64,000 bases of DNA from Datisca glomerata. Lineage: Eukaryota; Streptophyta; Magnoliopsida; Cucurbitales; Datiscaceae. Shown here piece after piece: positions 41,500 through 55,343 of the stretch. Positions within the stretch are counted from its first letter, which is position 1. Every line of letters begins with the position of its first letter. The notes beneath the pieces were generated by a model. That model searched no databases. It worked only from the letters and a program-made list of their open reading frames with translations, and was not told the DNA's origin. Made by a program: the position numbers and the translations under genes. The stretch is from assembly GCA_003255025.1 (NCBI GenBank), contig QANY01000230.1:545787-609786 (forward strand). Direction: 5' to 3'.

Positions 41500-44400
41500 A
41501 TTAAGTTAAATAATGTGATGAACCATAAGTTCACTAACCGAAAGACATTTTTCTTGGCATGATCGATTAGGCCATCCTGGATTCATAATGATGAGAAGAA
41601 TTATAGAAAATTCACATGAACATCGACTAAAGAATCAGAAGATTCTTTTATCTCGGTGATCTTCCATGCAAAGCTTGCTCTGAAGTCAAGTTGATTATCA
41701 ACCATCTTTAACTAAAGTTATGATAGAAGCTCCTATATTTTTACAACATATTCAAGGAGATATTTATGGGCCTATACATCCACCATGTGATCCATTTCGG
41801 TATTTTATGGTGCTAATAGATTGATCTACACGTTGGTCACATGTAAGTTTTCTCTTCACTCGTAATGCATATTTTGCTAGGTTATTGGCTCAAATAATTC
41901 GATTACGAGCACAATTTCCTTATTATACAATTAAGACGATTCGTCTTGATAAGATGATGAATTTACATAAAAAACATTTGTTGATTATTGCATGTCAATT
42001 GAATTAATGTTGAACACCCTGTTGTGCATACTCATACTCAAAATGGTTTAGCAGAATCATTGATTAAACGATTATAATTAATTGTTACACTATTACTAAT
42101 GAGATCAAAGTTACCTATTTCTGTTTGGGGACATGTTATATTACATGTTGAGTCATTGGTACGTATAAGTCCCATTGCTTACAAACTGCAATCACCGTTA
42201 CAACTTGTCTTAGGACAAGAACTAAATATTTCTCATCTAAGAACTTTTGGTAGTGTTGTATATGTTCCAATTTCCCCACCCCAGCACACAGAAATGAGTC
42301 CTCAGAGAAGGCTTGGGATTTATATTGGCATTGAATCTCCCTCAATAATTAAATATCTAGGACCCCTGCTAGGTGATATGTTTACAATAAGATTTGAATT
42401 GCCATTTTGATGAGAGAACATATCCAGCATTAGGGGGAGAGAAGTCACAACTAGAAAGTAAATATGAAATTTCATGGAATGCTTTATCAGTCTCATCTAG
42501 ATCCTAGTATAAATTAATGTGAACTTGAAGTTCAAAAGATCATTTATTTGTAAAATATTGCAAATTAATTACCTGATGTATTTGTTGATGTAAAGAAAGT
42601 GACTAAATCACACATACCAGTTGTAAATGCTCCAACACGGATTGACGCCCTGGTAGGACAAGTCGTTAGTAAAGTACGCCTGAAACGTGGTAGACATGTT
42701 GGATGAAGAGACAAAATGCCCTATAAGAAAAAAATTAAAGAAATTACGAATGAGGTTGAAGCTCTTGAAGAGGCCACTCCAAATAAAATACACGATATGT
42801 CTGATCAATTAGATGATATGAAATTTGTTTCCCCAGAAGAGGAAGTACACGATAATAAAGGAGATTTCTATAAATTTTACCGGTACTGAAAAAAGTTTAA
42901 TTCACAATGAAATCATTGACAATGTATTTATATACAATGTGACACTTGATATTATAAAGGATCCTGAAGATCTTGAACCAAAATCTGTCGAAGAATGTCG
43001 ACACAGAAAAGATTGACCAATGTGGTAATGAGCAATACAAGTAGAGCTCGATTCGTTTTCAAAGCGAGAAGTATTTGGACTTATAGTTCAAACACCCGAA
43101 TGTGTAAAACCAGTTGGATACAAATGGGTATTTGTACGAAAGCATAACGATAATAATGAAATTGTTATATACAAAGCACATCTCGTATCATAAGGTTTTC
43201 TCATAGAGATCTGGTCTTGATTATGATGAGACCTACTCCCTTGTAATGGATGCAATTACCTTCCAATTTTTTAATTAGTCTGGCTGTTACAGAGGAACTT
43301 AATATGCATCTTACGGATGTGATAACAACACACTTGTATGGCTCACTTGACAGTGAAATATATATATATATATATATATGAAAATTCCAAAAGGATATAA
43401 AATGCTGGAAGCATATAATTAAAAATCTCGTAATATATGTTTAATTAAATTATAACGGTTTTTATATGGTTTGAAATAGTCTGTGTGCATGTGGTGTAAT
43501 CGCCTTAGTAAATACCTTTTAGAGAAGGATATGTGAACACATTTCCATGTATTTTCATGGTTCACCATTATTGCTGTGTATGTAGATGATTTAAATCTTA
43601 TTGGCACCCTTAAAGATCTGGACAAGGCCATAACTTATATGAAAATAGAGCTTGAAATGAAAGTTCTTGGAAACATAAAATTTTGTTTGGGCTTACAAAT
43701 AGAATATTAATCCATCAATCGACTTACATAGAAAAAGTCATGAAGCACTTTTATATGGATAAAGCTCATTCATTGAGTGCTCCAACGGTTGTGAGATCGT
43801 TTGATATTAAAAAAGACCATTTTCGTCCTCGAGAAGATGATGAAGAAGTCCTTGGTCCTGAAGTACCATATCTTTATGCAATTGGTGCTCTCATGCATCT
43901 TGCAAATTACACACGTCCTGATATAACATTTATTGTTAATATACTTGCGAGATATAGTTCTTCACCAACGTGAAAGCGTTGGATTAGAGTTAAACACATA
44001 TTTCGTTATTTGCGTGGAATAATAGACATGGGTCTATATTATTGAAGACATCAAAATCACAACTAATTGGATATGTAGATGCTAGTTAACTCATAAGGGG
44101 TGATCACAAACTGGTCATGTGTTTACTTACAATGATACATCTATATCTTGGCGATCTGTGAAGAAAACTATAGCGGCTACTTCTTCAAATAATTCTGAAA
44201 TACTCGCGATCCATGAAGCAAGTAGAGAGTGCGTATGGTTAAGGTCAATGATCTAACATATTAGAGAAACATGTGGATTATCCCCAGTCAAAGATAACCA
44301 TATGCCTTTATACGAAGATAATGCGGCCTGTATCATCCAACTTAAAAGACGGTATATAAAAGAGATCAAACAAAACACATCTCGTTAAAATTCTTTTTCA

Positions 44401-44550
44401 CGCATGAACTCCAAAAGAATAGAGATATATATGTGAAGCAAATTCGATCAAATGATAATCTAGCTGACTTATTCACTAAAACACTTCCTACTACAACATT
44501 CAAGAAGCTTGTTTACAAGATTAGAATGCGTCATCTTCGAGACATTTCAC
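41500..44550 (+). pseudogene. copia pol remnant: integrase, reverse transcriptase, RNase H
   Basis: The integrase core is seen near 41740-41950 and its C-terminal part in 42099-42410 (LRTFGSVVYVPIS). RT appears at 43080-43620 in changing frames, including the TIIAVYVDDLNLIGT-type block (about 43565-43605), and at 43683-43973 (VPYLYAIGALMHLANYTRPD). RNase H residues include GYVDAS (44071) and YEDNAACIIQL (about 44320-44345), ending KIRMRHLRD before the 3' LTR. A (TA)n run lies at about 43361-43379. All frames are interrupted. Confidence 0.72.
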
Positions 44551-44632
44551 TAGGATTTTTTCCCACAGGGTTTTTTCTAGTAAGGTTTTCATGAGGCTTA
44601 TTCTTTGTATGGTGGATATATAAGAGGATTTA

Positions 44633-44960
44633 TGTAAATACATAAATTAGATGTCATAATTCTTTACTCTCAACTTTTCTAACTCTCTACACTCCTAACT
44701 CTTTTATTCTTAACTCTTCCATTTACATTAGAAATAAAACTCTTAAATGAATATTGTAAGTTTCATTCTTATATGTTTCTCTTATGTTGTCTATAAATGA
44801 AGAGATTGCCCATGAATAAAATCAAGAGAAGCAATTGGTTCTCTCTTCATCATCTTCTTCTTTATCCTTAAACTACTTTAAATCAAAACCATCAATCAAA
44901 GGCTTTCCATGCATTATTATTATTTCTTAAATTCTTGATTCATCTTATATTATTATTATT
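44633..44960 (+). repeat. 3' LTR of the Ale/Retrofit-like element, altered end
   Basis: Matches the 5' LTR from TGTAAATACATAAATTAG onward. It carries about 45 extra bases near 44875-44918 and runs into TTA repeats instead of ending taaca. Confidence 0.7.
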
Positions 44961-46070
44961 ATATTATTTCTTAAGTTGATTTGAACAATTCCTTTCAACC
45001 AGTATTCTAGATAAAAAAAATTGTCTCCTATTTAACAGAACAATAAACCATATAATCCTTCCACCACCTTCAAAATTTGAACCAAAATAGTTTTTAATTT
45101 CCTTCGTTTGCTTTTGAGATTCTCATGATAAAGTGTCTTCGTTAAAAGTAGATAAGCATAAACTTTCTTGCTAGAATTATTCTGAATTTTACATAACATA
45201 ATTCTCTCCTTCTACGATTGAAAATCCTGTATTTTATATATTCATATCAGTTTATACTAATTTCCAATTCATGGAAAGACTTAACTAAGTCACTTAATTA
45301 CTCTACACATGACGATAGGCCAATTCAGTAATATACTACCAGGAAATGTTTTCCCATTTGACTAAATCATTAATTTATATAATATCGTTCGTGTCATTAA
45401 TTCCACGCACACCATCTATATACACAACAAACTTAAAAAGATAAATTGAGTGATTTTGTGAATTCAAAATTTCCTAACAATATTATTAAAAGTCAGAATC
45501 TAAAATCAAATTGCAAAAGACCTACTAGGATAAACTATTGGATTTTTGACAAAAATGACTTTATTATAAAAATAATAGGTAAAAATGACAATTGAAAAAT
45601 ATTAAAAGTATAAATATTATCTTTAAACTAATATTATATAGTAGGTGAAATATCAAATTTCAAACATACCCTTCTTATATCTAAAAAAATTAACTCATGC
45701 TAAACTTTAAAAATAATTATTCTTGAATATAAAAAATATAAAAATCATTCTTACATGTATAATTTTAAAAATGAGTTACACTTAGTAAACTATATTGACC
45801 ACATATTCATCAAAATCTTGAAAATTTGGTTAGAACGACCAAGTTTGATTCAACACTTGGTATGAGATGAGTGGTTTCAAGTGTTAATATTTCCATTAAT
45901 GTTTGTGACAGGTAATTAAATCGTTTTATGCCGAGTTTGTTATTTAATCAGATGAAATAATTTTAACATGTAAATGAAAATGTTTAAAATAAACATGACA
46001 AAGTGTTAAAAAATACGTGGTAACACGTACTTTACCGTGCAGCTAGCTGGTACCAAACCACCCCTATAGA
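44961..46070. other. AT-rich non-coding sequence
   Basis: No gene. Near 46048-46065 ggtaccaaaccacccc resembles one end of a Harbinger/hAT-type MITE, but its partner end was not located. Confidence 0.4.
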
Positions 46071-47220
46071 ACTGTTTGGTATAAGATGGTGTGTAATGAT
46101 TTTCGGAATAAAATTGTCAGAATATGATTGTGAAAAAAATATTTGTTCGGAAAGTTAAGAGTATCGTTTTTGATAATAATTGAGAATGCTAGGATATAGT
46201 TATCAATTTTCAATTTTAACCTTACATTAATTAAAATATTTTATTCCATTTTTAATGTATTTCACCCAAAACTCTCTCCCCAATTTCTTCTTCATCCATC
46301 TTGGGTATTGTCTCTAAAGCCTCTCTTTGCAATTCATCGTCTAAGCCATTCCTTCTCAAATGTCTCTTTATTGTTTGCCTTAAACTTTAATTTTTAGAGA
46401 CGTTTTTTGAGCCGCTTGGTTTCTTGAAAATGTTTGGTCTATGAAAACCTAGCCGCCCAATTTTACTGTTTAATCAGAGATTCAATGAAGGTATTCAAAC
46501 GCGGTATGAGGCAATCTAAGACGCCGTCGAACTGAGTATTACCTAAGCTCAAAATCACGGACTAAGTGAGTGTTTTCAGTTATTTCACATCATTATGTGT
46601 TTTGTTTTTATTGTGTAATAGTGATTTTCTCTATGATTTCATTTTAGGGATAATTACTTTGCTCTGAATTCGTGTTTTTCTTTGTTCGTTTTGGATCTGT
46701 AACTTTGATTTGGTTCTGCAGTTTCAGATCAGGATCTTCAATTTGCTCTGAATTCATGTTTTTCTTTGTTCATTTTGGATCTACAACTTTAATTCGGTTC
46801 TACAATTTCAGGTCAGGATCTTCAATTTCGCCTCCATTTGGTTCTGCACTCAATAAAATAATTTTTGTTACGTTCATGACATAATCTGCTCTTAACTTTT
46901 TTTATTTTTTCTTCTAAAGCTCTCTTTAATTCATTTTCATTCTTCCAACGCACACCACTTAGAACCACAGAAAACTCATCAGATAGAGATGTTTTTATTT
47001 ATTGATTGAAGAAGAAAATGATAATATTAGTAATGAAAATATGTGTAAGCTCGACATCCACATTCCTCCCGATTTGGGAGGATTTCAAACACCCTCAAAC
47101 AGAAAGTATCTCAACATTGGAGGAAAAAAATCACTCTAAAATAAATACCAAACAAGAATATCATTGAAATACCCTAAGATTCTAGGTAAATGCCAAAATA
47201 TGCCTTATACTAAACAATCC
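46071..47220. mobile_element. Possible non-autonomous DNA transposon
   Basis: Short inverted termini: actgtttggtataagatgg on the left; the right end reverse-complements to gattgtttagtataaggca. No convincing target duplication and no transposase. The interior resembles gene-derived leader sequence (pyrimidine-rich, 46290-46380) and contains an 84-bp tandem duplication. Boundaries are approximate. Confidence 0.35.
46658..46825 (+). repeat. Two tandem copies of an 84-bp unit
   Basis: Copy 1 (46658-46741) and copy 2 (46742-46825) both read tttgctctgaattc, then tgtttttctttgttc, attttggatct-like, and aggatcttcaa, with about ten differences. A third partial start (caatttcgcc) follows. Confidence 0.85.
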
Positions 47221-47635
47221 CTTTAGGTTGATGTTATGTAATCTAATTCAAATGATCCAGCAACAGAATCGTCGTGTTTATCTTGGAAGCAGTGAAACAA
47301 TTTCAAGGAAGAGATAAAAAGTGCAAAGAAAAATTGCTCTTGAAACTCCAAATTACCAATCATACAGAGATAATTAATATACCAAATTCAATTGCATGAA
47401 AACTAGAAACCTTGGGAATTAATAGAGGACTAAGCAATTATCATATAAGGTAAATCACCATATATTGAAGGCTAACAAATCTCATTTTCTTTCTTCTCTT
47501 TGCTTTTTCATTAGCTTGCTTCTTTCATATGATGTACCATTGATTTATACTGTATCAAGGTTCATTTCTATTCAGATTCACTTTTTTCCACAGATCAAAA
47601 GGACACATTGGCTGAAATGTCACAAGCGATTAAAA
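47221..47635. other. Downstream flank of the GSH1 pseudogene
   Basis: Non-coding; it would include the former 3' UTR of GSH1 on the minus strand. No clear poly(A) signal was selected. Confidence 0.35.
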
Positions 47636-48545
47636 TCAGTATCTTAGCTCTTCGAAAACCGGATCTACGTTTCCCGCCACTTGTTGTACTACAATTCCAA
47701 CAGCTTTTCAGCAGGCGTTACACCTGCCGTACATTACGTCCGTCACCGTACCAGTAACAAATTTTTGTTAGAAGAATTAAAATTTACAAACCTTAATATT
47801 TAATCAGAACAAGACAGATAAGATAAATAAAATAAGAAAATTTCTCGGACATCTCATATAATTTGTTTAAATAACGCGTATTTCTCTCTAATTTATAAAA
47901 TGATTCAGAACTCTTTTTATGTTGGGCTTCAGTGACAAAAATACCCACAACCATTAAATTCCAAACCATCTTTGCAAATACTAAATAATTACACCTTGCC
48001 TATCCCATTTTTGAAAAGGTTAAAATCATTTTTTTAAATATTAAAACTCGGTTTCACACAAACAGAAAACAACTAAAGTCAATTTAGGTTTCAAGTTATA
48101 TAAGTGTTGGTTCGGGTCGATTATAGATAATCTTATATTTTCAGCATAAACTAACACATTTTATAACAAAATGAAATTATTTGTCATTTTTTAAGTTAGA
48201 GGGCTTTGTATGTTCTAAGCAAACTACAGGAGTGTGACAAAAATTTCCCTAAAAATAAATTGTCAAACAAAAGTTTACCAGTTCTAACCATCTCAACCAC
48301 CTCATCCAAGAAGTGTGATTCATTCAAACCTCTTCTTTCTAATCTATCCTGTAGAAAAATAAATAATAAATGATAAGTAGCAACAGTGCAGTGATGATAG
48401 CAGCGGCGAAATCCATGCCCGACATACCTTTGCTAACTCAACGAAATCTTGAGCAACATGTCTCAGCAACCCATCACGGAATGGTGTAGTGAGACCAGTT
48501 TTTGGAACCTGTCACACATATTTGTGGTCAGAATTGTCATTGGAT

Positions 48546-48900
48546 GTTCTTATTATAAAACAAAATTTGTATTAAAGAAAATAAATGTGCAAAAGACATT
48601 TTGGAAGATAAGCCATCCTAGCCGAACTCTAAAAAGTCTATACAAACAGCCTACCAATCGGCATTGATAAAGAACAACGGAACATTCTTTAACCATTTAG
48701 TGGTAGATGCCCACAAAGAAATAAAAAAATGGATCTTGTCTCACAAAGAATCAATATCCACATGAATGTCCTCGAAAATCCTCCTATTCCATTCCAACCA
48801 TAAGCCCCATAAACTATGATAACCCCGTCTACCACAAAATCTTGATCTTCCTGGGCCACTGTCATTTGGATAACAAGGAAAAAGATGTAGAGACCAAAAT
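48546..48900 (-). mobile_element. LINE tail in a GSH1 intron (between exons 12 and 13)
   Basis: The minus strand reads RIFEDIHVDIDSL, then FISLWASTTKWLKNVPLFF in adjacent frames, the C-terminal part of plant LINE ORF2. It is followed by a 3' end with TACAAATTTTGTTTTATAATAAG. It ends like the LINE tail at 30105-30386. The 5' limit is uncertain. Confidence 0.5.
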
Positions 48901-51900
48901 TTTCATCGCGTAATGCGAACTTTGGGCAACAGATGTTACAACTAATATTGGCCCAAGAAACGGGAAACGAGCATGTTCTATGGCCCGATATAGTAAAAAT
49001 TGCAGAAGAGATAGATTGCAAAATCGAGCTGTCTATCCATCCAAGTCATAATAGGAATATTAAGGTCCCTAGAGGAAATCTCAACTATGAAGCTCCCTTA
49101 CTAGTTTGCTTCAGTTGTGGTTGTAACACCAATTAGTCTAAATCGATGTAAGGATGAAACACTAAAAACAACAGGACTTGGGGGAAAAAGCCACTTAAAT
49201 CAGTTTGGAGGCCAACCGCTCCACAACTCCATACTTTTCCATCTACTTGAACATTATTTAATTAAAATTGAGGCGGAAAAGGAGAAGCAATATTGCCCCA
49301 CTTCTCACAATGGACTGCCAAACACCAAACATATTTCTAATAATTCATGTGACCCAAATTAAAAGAGAAACAAAACAAACTTTCTTTCACACATGGGGTA
49401 AACTTTTAACCTTGTTCCTCAACATTTGTCGTTCTTCCAGCGTCCAATCAGCAGTCATGTCTAAAATTGTTTGCAGTGAAACCTCATCGCACATTAAACC
49501 TACCTGACCTTGAAGGAAATATACAATGAGTAAATATGAAACAATTGAATCAATATGTAAGATGGTTGATGGGAAAATCAGTTCTTTTTTCCTCTTTTGA
49601 TAGGATGCGCGACAAGTATTTAAGCTATGTTGAACTAGAGAAATGTTTAAGTTTAGCAACCCAGAATGCTGACATAGCACATAACGTTCTCAAAGGCCCT
49701 ACATCAGCACCCCTCATCTCCAGGTACCTCTTCAGCCTGACCTAAATAAAATAGGTACAAATGCTTTGAATCAGGTATTGGGGTAACAACAATGGAATTT
49801 CGGCAAGCTAATGACAGACATAGCACCTCAGGAAATATAGTGGTCAAGTGGTTTTCCCAATCATCGAGCGTTGGCAAGTTTCCTGGAAGGGAAGGAAGTT
49901 TCCCTGCCATAAAGTCCTGCAGAATTATAATATTCCTGCATTATCCCAATTAGAATTTATGACATAAAAGCCAACGCTCCAACGCTGAAAAGAAAATTGG
50001 TCAAGAGAGAACAGTGTAACTACATAGAAACCTAAGAGTAGTAAGGAGAGAGAGAAACCCGGAAGGACATTCCACTGCAGTCTATATACTTCTGATTCCG
50101 GTAAACAAAATACATGGGAACGTCAAGAGCATAATCAACATACTGTTCGAATCTGCACACAGAAACAAACGATAAGGTCATTATGGTAGAAATATGAGAG
50201 CAACTAAATATCAAATAACATCTGTCACAAAATGGGGAGGAACACATAATTGGATATTACTAATAAGAATTCAGCCCTTAATGCATATTATAATAACAGG
50301 AGAAAGATAACGAACATCCCAGGCCTATGGAGTTCTGACCTCCATGAGCATTTTGATGCCATATGTAATTCAGTAAATGGATGTTGGAGGTTTTGATCAA
50401 GCCTATCGGTGGATAGTCCCTTTGCCTCACTCATCTATTGACGTACTAAAAGAAAGAGTGAAAGACAGGATTGCTAATTGGCCCCCTTTAATCAAATTCC
50501 CTTTCAAACATAAGTAGGAGACTAATGGTTGATAAAATCGTTGACTTGTAAGTCGTAGTCTTCGATTCTTGTCTTGGAAGAGTAGATGACCCTCATAGCG
50601 CATAGAGATAGAGGTAGGGTTCATCGTCTTACGTGTCCAAGCGTGTTGCCGGATAGTCGAAAAGAGGCAAGGTAGCTCTAGAAGTCTCAGATATAGCTTA
50701 GTTTTCCGATCATGACCTGATCACAACTAAGTATTGAATAAATCCTAAAAATATTTGAAGCCAACGAAGCACTGACACTGAGATGAGAAAGGGAAATCGA
50801 TTAAAAAAGACACCAATTTTTTGATTTCCCAAATGGAAGGAAACTAGACGATGGATTCTAATGAGTATCATCCAATTGAGTCATGGCTGATTAGGCATCA
50901 CAATTCTTATTCTCGCCTACCATGGTTACCGATTAATGATCAAAACTCTAGCAAAAGTCGATCCTTGTTTCAAGTCAGTGACCGACCCATGACTAAGCTA
51001 GAATTTCTATTTTTTCCTGAATCACTTTTCTATAGCCTTGTCTTAGCTACAATCCATCCAATACATGAAATTTGGAAAAATAGAAACAAATAACTCAATA
51101 CTCAATAGAGAAATGATTATTAACACGAGCTGTCCCCTAAAGCTACATACATGAAAACTTGCCCAAAAGAGTCATAAAAAACAAAGGTAAGCATGCCGGT
51201 GCGGTTCTTATCAGTATCGGTCCATATGTGACTGTTCAATATAGATGATGAGTACAGTATCTCAGGGAATAAAAAGTTATTGTAGAATCGATGGGCAGCA
51301 AATGAGAAGTTTCAGAACCTCCTCATACCGAGATAACCATTTGGTTTTCCTTCAGTGAAGGGTGAATTTGCAAATAGAGCAGTAGCTACCTGTTTTTTGT
51401 TTAGAGTTAGGTACATTATATTTGTTGAAGAAGGAAAAGCTGCAGCCTCAGAAGAAAATCTTCATCATAGGCAAAAGAGGGAAGCAGAACAGAGACTTTC
51501 CCAAACACAGTGGATGTCTAACCATTTCTGGTAAAAAACGATTTCAGGCTACAAGTAGGCATCCGTTGGATTCATAGGAGATCATAGGCAACCGTTAGAA
51601 TCACTTGTATATATACATCATCCCTCATTGTAAACAAACATAATTTTATCTTCAATAACATATCAGAACCAAAAAGGTTCATCATCTCTAAAGCTCATCA
51701 CTTCCCAAAGATCAGAACCAAACAGGTTCATCATTTCTACAATATTACACAAATTTCGAATAAAATGTTAAGAACAAAAGTTTCTCACAAGCTGTAAAGC
51801 AAGACCAGCACGAAACTTTCTGATCATGTCAGCTTCAGAACTGAAGTCCAAATTAACCTACAGAGGATGAAACATGCAAGCTTTCCCCATTAACAGCCTG

Positions 51901-54149
51901 GTTTATAAATATTTGCCTCTATTCACTAAGTTATGTGAAGATGCCAGTTCTTAAAGGTTTGCTCAGGACCGATCAGATTATTGAAACTGTCAAATTCATT
52001 TCACCTGTACAGTGCATGTCCTAAACATCATTTCCAGTCCAAGTGAACCGACTTTAGGCATGTAATTCCTCATAATCTCATATCTTCCCTGAGCCGAAAA
52101 ATTCCTCTAATAAGCAAGTATAGTAAGAATATGACAAAAATGACATGTCGAATCTTCAGTAAGCTAATTCAAATGTCTATACATATCTTATGTGCTATGT
52201 CAATTGTGAATCATCCCCTTCGATATGTCCAATTATGTTTTGACTCAGGGTGTTAAAGCAAAAAGAGGAATTTAGAGTTTCATTCACTTGATGATTAGAT
52301 TAGAGTATATCCCCAAAGGATTTTACCAATTTTTATAGATGTCAAGTGGGGTTGATCCATTCTCTCTATGATATGAAGACTGACAGCGTAGATTTCAACA
52401 ATAACAAGTATCACTGGATAAAAGATGTGACAAAAAGAACCCAGATAAAACATGTCCTTGTACAAGATCACGGTAACTTAATTGACCTTTACATACAAAC
52501 TTACTATAACACTTAGTTATATATTGTTGCAAAACCAAGCCAAAGTCAGCGCCGGGATCATTGTCTAAACTGTGAAGCTTAATGCTTAGAAGTTTGGACT
52601 TCAAGCCGACAAGCCGGCAAATTAGTTAACATGAATAAATTTATTCTCAAAAGACATGCATACTCAGTTAGTTTTTAAGAGCGGAGATTTTCAGTTTTCA
52701 TGGAGGGGGAGAAGTCATATTCCACAGTCCACACACAGAAAAGTGTCTCCAACTCCATCCTCTCCCACGAACCCTGTTCCAACTTCAATCCATTTGACTT
52801 TTCTTGGACTTAGATGCTAAAATAAATTTGAACCTGTTCAATAAAGAGTGTGTTGTTTCTATACAAAACATGTAACTGAGTTAGCTTGATTAACTTGGCT
52901 TCTTGCTTTTCAGGGTCAGAGTGTATCTGCAAGCACCTTTAGCGTTCAATGGAGTTTAGAACTTATTTCAAAATAGACTCAAGATTCTGTGAAGAAGATG
53001 TGGGATGATTGGTTCTCCCAAAAGATCATTTATATGGAACCAAACATTAAACTTAATATGATCACTTATAGGCTAGAATTAACTACCAGCTAAAGGACAT
53101 CTACATCGTATCAAGACGTCAAGAACTTTGAAAATGATGTATAAAAGTATCAAGGAACAAGTCTAACTACATATATCAAGCTGTTGGTCGTTCTACCCTA
53201 ATGGTTAAGGAAATAACATGTAATACCTTGGGCATCATGGGTATGTCATTAAGTGCCGATTTGGGTCGGAACCCGATTCCTAGAAAACCAATTCCCATCT
53301 CCTCTGCAACAGCTTTGACCTAAAAAGTAATGGATATGATTGATAACTTATCGAAGAGCTTTTATGGAATGATTGCCAACCATAATATCAAACACAACAC
53401 AGTTTATTGCTCCGACCTCATGTCATTACATGGGCAAGACAATGAAGGCCATCCAAGGGACATGCTGAGAGAGAGGATGGCAGGAATCCTTTCAACAGAC
53501 ACAATAACTTGAGAGATGTGTTTGGATCACACATATAGATGCTAAACCGAAGGTTCTAGAAGCTTTCATATGGTAACCATAACACTTTTTCGTTTACGAA
53601 ACTTAGCATACCTATGAGGACATTATGTGCTAGTCAGATGGTAATATTAAAATTAATTGAAAATAAATAGAAGAATTTGAAGTATGATTCTTAACAGTGT
53701 AAAAGTTACATTTGCAACTTGCTGAAAACTACTTGAACAATAAAAAATATGTTGACTCCACCAGTGTATATAAAACGAAAATATTTCATAACGAAAAACA
53801 ATAAGCTGTAGAATTGATGCGGCTTATGAGTTGAAAAGTTTCAAAGGACTTGGACATGTTAGAGTTTGTCAAACTCCATGTTAGCTGATGAAATATAATA
53901 GATAAATGGAAGTTGCTGAAAATACCACATCAAATGAAACTACAGAGTCATATAATGCCAAGTTCTTTGGGATAGATAATCTTCTGATGAGTAAAAAGGC
54001 CTTGGTAGCATGTGGTTGGAAGTTCCCTCTAAAAGCCAAATCTATTTGGTTTTGGTTATTGGAAACATTTATGAGATTCACATGGTTGGAATTCCATATT
54101 TTGGGGCCTTCTGCATATAGGATGATATTTCATAGGAGAATACCATTTT

Positions 54150-54375
54150 TGAATTCTGGTTAGAACGCGATACCCTATCTTTGAGGACAAAGAGAAAGAC
54201 TACAATGGAATAGAAATCATTTCTTGATTCTTAAAGCTTTTAAGAGACTTTCCACTATAATTAATTCTTAATATTCAGCAAGAAGTTCGATTGTAATTGT
54301 TTTTTATGGAGGATGTCTTATCCTCTCTCATAAACCACTTGTAATTTTTCTTAATAATAAATTTTTCGTTTCTTA
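54150..54375 (+). mobile_element. LINE tail in a GSH1 intron (between exons 3 and 4)
   Basis: The plus strand ends ggaggatgtcttatcctctc, then cttaataataaatttttcg and tttcttatacaag, a common plant LINE 3' end. Preceding residues (WLERDTLSLRTK-like, with frame breaks) fit the ORF2 C-terminus. It is on the opposite strand to the gene. Confidence 0.45.
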
Positions 54376-55343
54376 TACAAGAAAATGCTAAGTTCTCAAA
54401 GAAAGCACAAATCTCATGTTTGATCAAATACTTGAAACTAAAATAATGTTGCTGCTCGTAGATATGTCAATGTTTCTCCTTACATACCTGGCAGAGGTGA
54501 TTATCAATTTTAGCATAGGTTTGATGCAAATTTTCAAGAGGGGCACCACTAAGCTCAAACTGACCACCATGCTCCAGTGATATGTTTTGCCTTCCCTGGA
54601 CCACATTATTTTAAGTGGTTTATAGGGAATGAGCAGTGACGAACATCATAATATCTACATAATTTATTCAATAAGCATCTAGCTGAGAAACATGTTTTGT
54701 TTCTCAACGAAGTCGAAATATCTGCATTAGTATGTTGTTTTCCTTCCTTTTGTTGCAGAAGGTTGGCAAAGAGAAAAGAAGAAGGTAGAACAATGTAATG
54801 AACCAATGAAAGAGCAACCTACCTGTTTCAGTCCTATAATATTGTCACATTCCAATATTTTTTCCCCAATCAAATCTCTCTGCAATCCCATTGAACAATT
54901 CGTTTATCTGTTCGTATTTTACAGGACGTAAGGTTCTAAACTCAAAACCAAACTTCTCGTGTTCAGTACCTATTCTGCAGTCAGCACATGATCGTGACCA
55001 TTCAAAAGAGACAACATGACTGAACATTGTGTGACTCTTGATCTAAACAATGGGACTAAAATAGGTAACATGGCCATGGCTATTTGAAGGGGATTTCAAC
55101 GCACAGAGAAAGAAAAGTAAATATATCAATTCCACCAGTAGAGATCGTTGAAATGGGAAAGAGACAATTTGCAATATCTGTGTCAAGTATATATATAAAA
55201 AAACTATTAAACAACATTCGCGTCAAATAAGTATTATAAATATATTACATTAATCCAAGTAATGAAGGGGAATTTTACCTCCATATTTCTTTAGGCTTGC
55301 ATCCAGAGGCAAGGTATGCTACAAGATCTTCTTTTGTCAGTGG

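Larger units (their letters stand above)
40151..44960 (+). mobile_element. Degenerate Ty1/copia element (Ale/Retrofit-like)
   Basis: Two short LTRs starting TGTAAATACATAA flank gag-pol remnants on the plus strand in the order gag, integrase, RT, RNase H. The site following the 5' LTR, cgttatcaacatgaagc, is the half-tRNA-Met primer site typical of the Ale/Retrofit lineage (ttatcagcacg). The 3' LTR ends in a TTA repeat and lacks the normal ...taaca end, and no clean target duplication is seen. Many stops and indels are present. It starts 14 bp after the end of the DELLA-bearing Mutator-like element. Confidence 0.8.

Noticed and set aside
48933..49136. LINE ORF1-like zinc-finger protein on the plus strand
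   Set aside because: A stretch ending LLVCFSCGCN hints at a CCHC finger after a KVPRGNLNYEA block, but only two Cys fit and the frame stops; too weak to annotate.
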